A stretch of 23,066 nt of DNA from Endozoicomonadaceae bacterium (GTDB taxonomy: Bacteria > Pseudomonadota > Gammaproteobacteria > Pseudomonadales > Endozoicomonadaceae): NCBI GenBank assembly GCA_023146365.1, contig JAGLCE010000048.1, positions 1-23,066 of the forward strand, in the 5' to 3' direction. The stretch's first letter is position 1. Every line of letters starts with the position of its first letter. Shown in pieces: positions 17,362-23,066 of the stretch. A model generated the notes under the pieces. That model was not told the origin of the DNA, searched no databases, and was given only the letters and a program-made list of their open reading frames with translations. A program made the position numbers and the translations under genes.

Positions 17362-17999
17362 CTAGGTTATATAGTAAACTCTGTTCCTGCTTATGTTGGG
17401 TCTCCGAACTCTCCTTATCCAAAAGGTGAGCTTTATCGCACGATGAGTTATGCGAGTTTCCAGAACACTTATAAAGATAGAACCCCTATGGTTTATGTAG
17501 GTGCCAATGATACTATGCTCCATGGCTTTAATGTGCGCACAGGTAAGGAAGTGATGGCTTTTATGCCAGATATCTTTCGGCCGCAACTACATGATTTTGC
17601 TCGCCCCTCTCATTCTGACAGTTATTTTGTGGATGGCAGTCCTAATATTGTCGATGCTTGTGTGTCAAACCTGTGGAGAAGCATGTTGGTTGGTGGGCTG
17701 GGATGAGGGGGAAGGTATGTATGCATTAGATGTAACTCTGCGGGCTAAGCCTTTTAATCGAACATATACTGTATTTGCTTATTCTGCTTGGGTTGCGAGT
17801 CTGTTGGGTGGATTACCAGCCCATGTTTTATTATCTTGGGACTATCATAACGGGAGTGAATCTAGCTCAGATATTGGTTATATCTTTGGAGAACCTGTGA
17901 TAATCAAGTTAGTTTCTGGTCAATGGGCTGCTATTTTTGGTAACGGTTATAACAGCACAGAAAATAATAGCAATGCCACTGGCGAAGCATATCTCGCCG

Positions 18000-18711
18000 T
18001 TTGGAACCAGCCTGTAAAGAGACACAGATAAGCCTTAGAACTTACCGCCGCTGGGTCAACGCTGATGGTCATGTGCGCTCGGATAGGCAACTGGACGCCA
18101 ATAGGTCAGAACCTAAAAACAAGCTTAGCACCTCGGAACGGCAGCGCATACTGGAAATAGGCTGCCTGCCTGAATACGCCAGCTTGCCACAGTCACAAAT
18201 AGTGCCGTCACTTCTGGACAAAGGTGTGTATATGGCCTCAGAAGCAAGCTTCTATCGAGCTCTAAAAGCGAATAATCAACTGCATAGGCGTGGTCGCAGT
18301 CGGCAGCCAAGAAAAAAAAGCAAAGCCTTTGAGGAGCAGTGCTTCCGAAGCCCTCTGGTTCTTCACTCAGATAATGGAGCCCCGATGAAGGCGCAGACCA
18401 TGAAAGCCAAGTTAGAAGAGTTAGGGATAATTTCCTCATACATCAGGCCGCGGGTGAGCAATGACAACCCCTACTCAGAGGCATTGTTCCGAACGCTGAA
18501 ATACCGAACGAATTGGCCATCTACAGGCTTCGACAGCTTCGATAAGGCGCGAGATTGGGTGCAAGTCTTTGTGAACTGGTACAACAATAACCATAAACAC
18601 AGCAAGATTAACTTTGTCACGCCGTCGCAACGACATGCAAAACAAGACCGAGCGCTACTAGCAAGACGAAAAATAGTTCTAGAAAAAAACAAGGCGACAA
18701 CGCCTAGCTGA
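18000..18711 (+). pseudogene. IS3-family transposase, internally deleted
   Basis: The frame begins inside an IS3-type ORF with ACKETQISLRTYRRWV, the helix-turn-helix, and continues through YASLPQSQIVPSLLDKGVYM. It then jumps at about codon 107 to RSPLVLHSDNGAPMK, NDNPYSEALFRTLKYR and FVNWYNNNHKHSKI, the late integrase core. The stretch that should hold the first catalytic Asp (WSWDIT type) and about 70-90 further residues is missing, although the frame stays open. The left side is fused to pilY1. It is catalytically dead. Confidence 0.88.
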
Positions 18712-18807
18712 TGGTCAGGCTCCGTTAGAAATTGCGAGCCTGTTGGTGTGGTTAGCCTGAATCCAGACAAACCGGACAACTCTGAAATGAAAGCAGCGAG
18801 TTAAAAA

Positions 18808-19206
18808 CTAGAAATTAGTGTCAACTACCTTGAAAAACACCGAATGCACTTCATCGGGTTTATCATTCTGCTCCCAATCATCTACACCACCACAACAACA
18901 GAAGCACTTAACCGAATAATGTGTCTCTAAAAATACAAATCCTGCTACGGTTAATTCAAAGGGTGTTTGTTTTCTCTCTCTAGGCCAGTTATTGAAAGTT
19001 TCAATCCTATTCTCAAACTTGTTATATTGTGGATCCACCGATATCATGCTTGCTGGATCTTTAAAATAATTACAGCAAGGTTCGTGGAGGACATTACGGA
19101 TATACGTTATTTTTCTGTGAGAAATATCTATTATTTTGGCAGTTCTTTGACAGAGAGCACAATGAATATAATTTCCATTAGTACCGAATAAGCCTTGCGT
19201 TGACAT
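18808..19206 (-). CDS. BIR-domain (inhibitor-of-apoptosis-type) protein, 5' damaged
   Basis: The 132 residues contain one nearly complete baculovirus IAP repeat. Arg67, Thr70-Phe71, Trp74-Pro75, an alpha-helix with ELTVAGF (84-90), and zinc ligands Cys101, Cys104 and His121 at exact BIR spacing (C-x2-C-x16-H) are all present, with GG and W-E-x-x-D-x-P between them. The fourth ligand, expected at 128, is Val. In front lies a degenerate first repeat with Cys16, Cys19, Cys44 and Cys45. Its start seems to continue upstream in another frame (FNELAPDGFF, 19248-19215) across a run of eight T. There is no RING or CARD. BIR proteins in animals bind caspases or IAP-binding-motif partners; in bacteria they are exceptional and imply capture from a host. 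The domain call is strong, but whether the gene is functional is doubtful. Confidence 0.8.
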   Translation of the reverse strand: MSTQGLFGTNGNYIHCALCQRTAKIIDISHRKITYIRNVLHEPCCNYFKDPASMISVDPQYNKFENRIETFNNWPRERKQTPFELTVAGFVFLETHYSVKCFCCCGGVDDWEQNDKPDEVHSVFFKVVDTNF

Positions 19207-19283
19207 GTACTCTAAAAAAAACCATCTGGCGCTAATTCATTAAAACCCACGACTCTTCTTGCTTGATACACGTATTGATATAA

Positions 19284-19817
19284 TCAGTTTGTAGGTAACC
19301 GCTGACGGCAAGCGTATTGTGTATCAATTCTTCTAAAGAATCCAGCGACTATCCTTGGCATTCTTTGCAACTTCTTCATCCGAGAACGAATATAAGCAAT
19401 GAAATTCGTTTTGGTTTTCAGAGCCGCTTTACCCAACCCTTCCTTTAGGTAATTCCAAACTTGCTCATCAGGGTTTAGTTCTGGTGAATAGCTGGGGAGA
19501 AGATGGAAACCAAGCAATTTTGGCTCCGATTCCACATACTCTCTCACAAGCTTTGATCGATGGGCGGGATGACCATCGGTGATAATTATCATTGGCTGGG
19601 TGACGCTTCGTACCAGTGATTTCAGCCACGCTCACCAGCAAGGTTTTTGGGGAGTAAACCCCATCTTGTGGAGAACTTTGTTTATCGAAGTTACGGCATA
19701 CTCAACGTGAAATTCATCTTCTACTTTAGCGGTATGATTTAAAATCATCTGTGAACAATCAAGTCCCACACGAGATTTAACAGAACACATTGAATTAGCA
19801 CTATTACTTACATACAT
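19284..19817 (-). pseudogene. IS630-family transposase, internally deleted
   Basis: Minus-strand residues VEYAVTSINKVLHKMGFTPQKP are the winged-helix end of the IS630 DNA-binding domain. In the same frame, after a TGA at about 19640, come ITDGHPAHRSK, FHLLPSYSPELNPDEQVWNYLK and a C-terminal tail, the last part of the DDE core with its second Asp and the PxYSPxLNPxE motif. The first catalytic Asp region is deleted. The element lies directly upstream of the BIR gene and probably removed that gene's original 5' end. Confidence 0.88.
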
Positions 19818-19929
19818 TTAAACACTCATAAAGTAGTGATTCCTTCGTAACTTAATTGAAAGTTAAAAATTATTAATATCACTATATACTAAATTCATAT
19901 GGACAATTTTCATAAAAACAAGTTCACGC

Positions 19930-20120
19930 AAATATGACATAATCATCCGCTCTCCATGGCCATTGCTCGATCAACGGCGTGACTGGGCCGCTGACACGGT
20001 TATTAGTAAAAGTCATCCAGCCTTAATCGGCGGCTTGATTTGATAGGACCACTTTCAGCAACACTTCACCTTCCGTGGCTGCTCTACAATCCCATTCATT
20101 ACAGATCGCACAGCATCATT
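19930..20120 (-). pseudogene. possible remnant of a coding region, perhaps MDR-type oxidoreductase
   Basis: On the minus strand one frame reads TEGEVLLKVVLSNQAAD, a stop, then GWMTFTNNRVSGP and PWRADDYV, ending at a TGA near 19935. The first part recalls the GEVLLKVxYLSxDPxxRGWM start of NADP-dependent alkenal/curcumin reductase-type medium-chain dehydrogenases. The match is short and has a stop, so this is tentative. The local base composition is less AT-rich than its flanks. Confidence 0.3.
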
Positions 20121-20404
20121 CGAAGTCGATTAATACTTGATGCAAATTAAGACCAAAAAAAATAAGCGGTAATACCAATCAAATTTTCTAACTTCGTTAT
20201 GAACATGGTTATCTGACTGGAAAGACAAGGTAACGAAAAAAATTATGATAAATGGATAGCTGAAAATAAAAAAATTTGGAACTATTCAACAATAAATTAT
20301 TCAAAGGTACATGATGAAGAAAAATCAATGTAAACAATTTTTTTAACTTCAAACAGCCTACCAGCCACTAATTTTCATTTCAAACAATCACAAGGAATCT
20401 ATAC
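20121..20404. other. AT-rich leader region of the TBK1-like gene
   Basis: About 280 bp with no gene. It ends with AAGGAA at 20391-20396, 8 bp before the ATG at 20405, a good ribosome-binding site. A bacterial ribosome site directly before a eukaryote-type gene supports its expression in the bacterium. No clear promoter hexamers were found. Confidence 0.5.
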
Positions 20405-22573
20405 ATGGATAGATATGATGCAAGGGCCAGCGTTATCATTGGCGATTATGTTTTTGACGCTAAAGACTTACTGGGCACTGGCTCTACTGCCAGAGTTTAT
20501 TCCGGATTGCATAGTCCGAGTTTTCAAAAATGCGCAATAAAAGAATTCACTTTGAAAGAACATTCGTTGTCCCAATATGAGAAAGAATCAACAATACTGA
20601 AACAGATTCAGCATAGAAACATCGTAGGATTTTATGATGACAAAGAAGTATCTTTGCACAAATACATTATTTTAGAGTACTGCTCTGGCAATAACGTACG
20701 CACTACACTTAGTAAACCAGAGAACTACTACGGTTTTTCACCACAACTATTTTTTAAATTTCTGAGCGATCTAACCGAAGGTCTCAATCATCTTAACAAG
20801 ATAGGGATCGATCACCGTGACATTAAACCTGAGAACATTCTGGAACATTTCGATGATTATCATAAGATTATTTTTAAAATTTCGGATTTTGGTACAGCCA
20901 AATTAGCAGACAATCTTGATCCTAATGATGCGTTCATGGTAGGAACTACTGGGTACTTAGCCCCAGAAGCATTGGCACTATACTTTGATAAAGGACCAAA
21001 GATAACGGACTTTCAAAAAACTGATCTATGGTCCACTGGAGTAACGCTTTGCTATATCGCTTCAGGCAATCATCCGTTCTCGCCTTCTTCAGGACCCACA
21101 GACGTAAGCACAATGCGTCATATGATAAACAACAAACCAACTAACGCAATCTCAGCTGAGCAAAATCCTAACAACTTGACTGTAAGCTGGTCAGAGAATC
21201 TACCAGATACTTGCAGGATAAGTTCTCCTCAAAAAAAGGTTTTAGAAAAAATTCTCGCGCACTTGCTAAAAACAGATTTCAAAGAACGATCTTCATTTAA
21301 TGACTACTACCAAGCAGTCCAAAAATTCCTGAAATTCACTATCCCCGTTGAAGTATTTTATACTAATACAGGGGAAATTTTAACTATTCTATTAGATAAG
21401 GAAACGCCTGTCTCTTTCAATTTACTTCAAGAATTAATTATCAAAGAAACCGATATCCATCTTAACTATATGCTACTCATGGTGAATGGCAACGTTGCAG
21501 GTGATTATTGGCGAACGCCTATTGATATAAGAGATCAACTTAGAAACACTGAAGCAGTGTCAATCTTTTTATGCGACAAGGATCAATTATTGACAAATCA
21601 ACCAAAGTTTGAAGAAGAGTGTTTAATTGCCAAAACATTTGATGCTTTATTATTAGATGTAAACCAACATAATGATACAATAGACTTGAATATTTTCAAA
21701 GAAAACACTGGAATTGCCTTCCTTAAAATGGAAAATATGAATAGAAACCACCAAAAACAACGACTCTCCAATGAAGCTCTTACAGGACTGGCTAATATGG
21801 TTAAAGAAAAATCTAATGACCTTCGTATATTAAAAAATATCAATGATGAACAAACAGTTATGTTAGAGAATTTGATCCAAGATATATTCGAATATATTCA
21901 CAATGTCAATGAAAGTGTATCATGTTCAATACTGAAATCAAATAACAGTAATCTATTAAATTATTATAAGAGAAAACAAACACAATTTTCTAGCCTCCGT
22001 AACAAAGCAATAGCTCTATCTCAAGAATGTCAAAAAATAAATAACGGAGAAATTTCCAATATAATTGATTTCGTGAAAAAAATTAAGGAGAACTATCATA
22101 GACTGGCTCCTCTTATCCAAGTTCATAATACCAATAATTCATGCTCATCATGCAACCATGGCATAGTTAAATCACTAAACAATACATACTCCATAATAAG
22201 AAGTAAGAATAAGCGTGAAGAAAAACATCAGACTAGTAGTAACTACGATGACGCTCACCACACTATGTCTGGTAAACTTAAGAACAAGTCAGATATAAAA
22301 GAGTTCATGAATTACTTAGAAAAACTTCTTATTCAAGAGACTGATTGTCGTTTAAGCTTATCAAGCACTCTCTATGATAATTATGATAGAAGTGCTAAAA
22401 ATGTGAAGCTGCTAAACAAGATTACTCTGGCGATAAAACAGGAAGAAGAAAAAATAACGTCATTATCAAATCTTCAGATAAACGTCAGAAAACTCAATAA
22501 GGAGCTCCATAGTATAACATCCACTATGCCGCATGACATCACCACAGTTAGTAATCTCTCGAAAAAAAAATAA
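20405..22573 (+). CDS. TBK1/IKK-epsilon-like protein kinase with ubiquitin-like and scaffold domains
   Basis: This 722-residue protein follows animal TBK1 (729) along its whole length. The kinase domain (about 15-310) has the glycine loop GTGSTA (24-29), Lys46, helix-C Glu61, HRDIKPEN (137-144), DFG (161-163), APE (186-188) and DLWSTGVT (207-214). TBK1-specific positions in the lower lobe are also kept: PFSPSSGP, then KPTNAIS (TBK1 KPSGAIS) and WSENLP (TBK1 WSGDMP). A ubiquitin-like domain follows at about 313-392 (VEVFYTNTGEIL), and then a long helical, coiled-coil region (about 400-710) matching the TBK1 scaffold/dimerisation domain. TBK1 phosphorylates IRF3, STING and autophagy adaptors downstream of innate sensors. 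Here the activation-loop Ser (TBK1 Ser172) is replaced; Phe177 sits there. Codon use is AT-rich. No signal peptide is seen. Capture from an animal host is the best explanation. Confidence 0.88.
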   Translation: MDRYDARASVIIGDYVFDAKDLLGTGSTARVYSGLHSPSFQKCAIKEFTLKEHSLSQYEKESTILKQIQHRNIVGFYDDKEVSLHKYIILEYCSGNNVRTTLSKPENYYGFSPQLFFKFLSDLTEGLNHLNKIGIDHRDIKPENILEHFDDYHKIIFKISDFGTAKLADNLDPNDAFMVGTTGYLAPEALALYFDKGPKITDFQKTDLWSTGVTLCYIASGNHPFSPSSGPTDVSTMRHMINNKPTNAISAEQNPNNLTVSWSENLPDTCRISSPQKKVLEKILAHLLKTDFKERSSFNDYYQAVQKFLKFTIPVEVFYTNTGEILTILLDKETPVSFNLLQELIIKETDIHLNYMLLMVNGNVAGDYWRTPIDIRDQLRNTEAVSIFLCDKDQLLTNQPKFEEECLIAKTFDALLLDVNQHNDTIDLNIFKENTGIAFLKMENMNRNHQKQRLSNEALTGLANMVKEKSNDLRILKNINDEQTVMLENLIQDIFEYIHNVNESVSCSILKSNNSNLLNYYKRKQTQFSSLRNKAIALSQECQKINNGEISNIIDFVKKIKENYHRLAPLIQVHNTNNSCSSCNHGIVKSLNNTYSIIRSKNKREEKHQTSSNYDDAHHTMSGKLKNKSDIKEFMNYLEKLLIQETDCRLSLSSTLYDNYDRSAKNVKLLNKITLAIKQEEEKITSLSNLQINVRKLNKELHSITSTMPHDITTVSNLSKKK

Positions 22574-22609
22574 GTTCATGAACGAGTCACGCTGGATTAA
22601 TAAAATAAA

Positions 22610-22644
22610 TTGTGTCAATACCTTTATCAAAGGTCATGACACAA
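22610..22644. terminator. hairpin terminator between converging genes
   Basis: TTGTGTCA pairs with TGACACAA (8 bp), enclosing a nested CCTTT/AAAGG stem. On the minus strand it is followed by TTTATTTTATT, so it best serves the gene at the right edge. It lies 37 bp past the kinase stop and could also stop that transcript. Confidence 0.65.
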
Positions 22645-22739
22645 TCACATGACTAGAAAACCTGATAGAGGAATCCGCCTCTGTTGATCTCATAAAGTTA
22701 AGTGACTTGTCGAGTATTGAACTAATAATTATTCACGAA

Positions 22740-23066
22740 TTACTCTTTCATATTTCTTACAAACATAATTATATTATTATAATGTTTTCGATCATTATCA
22801 CCAATATTTACGCCTTCTGTTATAAGATTGTCAAATAAATATTCAAGCAAATCGCCTGATGAAATCACTTGCTCTTTGGTCACTTTCTGCGATTTTCTTT
22901 TGTACATTTTGATCATTTTATTATTCTCATTAATCTTTATTTTAAACTCAGATACAGGATCATATTCTGGTTGTTTTTTCATTGAAACTGTTTCTACTGT
23001 CTCACTAGCAGAGGGAGAAGCAGAGAGAGAAGCAGAGAGAGAGGGAGAGGGAGAAGCAGAGGGAGA
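22740..23066 (-). CDS. 3' end of an unidentified protein with Ser/Ala/Pro-rich linker (partial)
   Basis: The frame is open from the right window edge to a stop at 22740, 108 codons. The first methionine in view (22982) is probably internal, because the frame is open for all 28 codons before it. These read as an SPSASPSPSLSAS-type linker and then ETVETVS. The C-terminal 80 residues are charged and Lys/Asn-rich, with a likely helical domain (EQVISSGDLLEYLFDNLI). I do not recognise it. A flexible Ser/Ala/Pro linker joining domains would suit a secreted or host-directed modular protein, but this is inference. It converges on the TBK1-like gene. Confidence 0.6.
   Translation of the reverse strand, partial: SPSASPSPSLSASLSASPSASETVETVSMKKQPEYDPVSEFKIKINENNKMIKMYKRKSQKVTKEQVISSGDLLEYLFDNLITEGVNIGDNDRKHYNNIIMFVRNMKE
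23010..23066 (+). repeat. imperfect 6-bp tandem repeat array
   Basis: Units of AGAGGG, AGAAGC and AGAGAG alternate to the window edge, encoding the Ser/Ala/Pro/Leu linker on the minus strand. Changes of whole 6-bp units would keep the frame, so the linker length could vary between strains. Confidence 0.85.

Larger units (their letters stand above)
16586..17999 (+). pseudogene. pilY1: pilY1-like type IV pilus tip/biogenesis gene, disrupted
   Basis: PilY1 is a large secreted or pilus-tip protein that promotes pilus extension and adhesion. Pieces remain in order. These are a secretion-signal-like N-terminus at 16586-16680 leading to PLFMPRTG; a middle piece at about 16861-16976 (YSWFGTLIAMSIDAEGEL) and MPDNDLRRLY; GDRSNELTNNSGFRQR just before 17197; then, after a MITE, NSVPAYVGSP, MVYVGANDTMLHGFN, DGSPNI, VGGLG, GMYALDVT, GYIFGEP and WAAIFGNGYNS. 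Damage includes in-frame stops, a deletion of most of the N-terminal two-thirds, the MITE at 17201-17361, a one-base frameshift near 17700, and fusion to an IS3 fragment at about 18000. It cannot make PilY1. Confidence 0.88.

Noticed and set aside
17443..18031. Two overlapping open frames that look like separate small genes
   Set aside because: Both are parts of the pilY1 remnant, divided by a one-base shift near 17700.
18001..18711. A complete-looking 236-codon transposase gene
   Set aside because: It is open but lacks the segment with the first catalytic Asp, and its start is a fusion point with pilY1, so I list it as a pseudogene.
23010..23066. Possible CRISPR or regulatory repeat array at the right edge
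   Set aside because: The units are 6 bp without spacers and read through as a Ser/Ala/Pro linker in an open frame.

Overview
The window looks like a gammaproteobacterial chromosome of the Oceanospirillales/Pseudomonadales type, most plausibly a host-associated member of the Endozoicomonadaceae. That placement is an inference from four things: core genes in the Pseudomonas-like order tyrS / M23 peptidase / anmK / erpA / small membrane protein / (argC) / hemJ; heavy insertion-sequence debris; loss of biosynthetic and pilus genes; and proteins built from animal-type domains. An animal-associated lineage such as Endozoicomonas or the intranuclear mussel parasite 'Candidatus Endonucleobacter' would fit, but the sequence alone cannot name it.

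Layout. (1) 1-3.4 kb: a peroxiredoxin (bcp) with an odd C-terminus, a divergent ABC1/ADCK-type kinase-like protein, and a frameshifted partial second copy of that protein's C-terminal half. (2) 3.4-13.0 kb: an ordinary housekeeping block with denser coding and higher GC. It holds tyrS (minus, with a terminator), a divergent M23 endopeptidase plus anmK, erpA and a DUF6776-like membrane protein on minus, a degraded argC remnant, hemJ, a DUF805 membrane protein, a SulP transporter (minus) and cutA. (3) 13.1-20.1 kb: an AT-rich accessory region full of decay. It contains fragments of ISL3, IS30, IS3 and IS630 transposases, a pilY1 pseudogene broken by a 161-bp MITE whose clean removal restores the frame, an orphan 660-residue protein, and a gene for a BIR (inhibitor-of-apoptosis type) protein. 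(4) 20.4-23.1 kb: a 722-residue protein with the full domain order of animal TBK1/IKK-epsilon (kinase, ubiquitin-like domain, coiled-coil scaffold), then the 3' end of a minus-strand gene with a Ser/Ala/Pro repeat linker running off the window.

The main point of interest is that a BIR-domain protein and a TBK1/IKK-epsilon-like kinase lie within about 1.2 kb of each other in an IS-rich, AT-rich island. In animals these families act in apoptosis control and in innate immune (STING/TRIF/NF-kB/interferon-type) signalling. The simplest reading is capture of host genes that now act inside host cells as mimics or decoys. The kinase keeps its catalytic motifs but has no Ser at the activation-loop position used by TBK1. 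The BIR protein lacks the fourth zinc ligand and is damaged at its 5' end, so that copy may be decaying. Secretion and activity are inferences that the sequence does not show.
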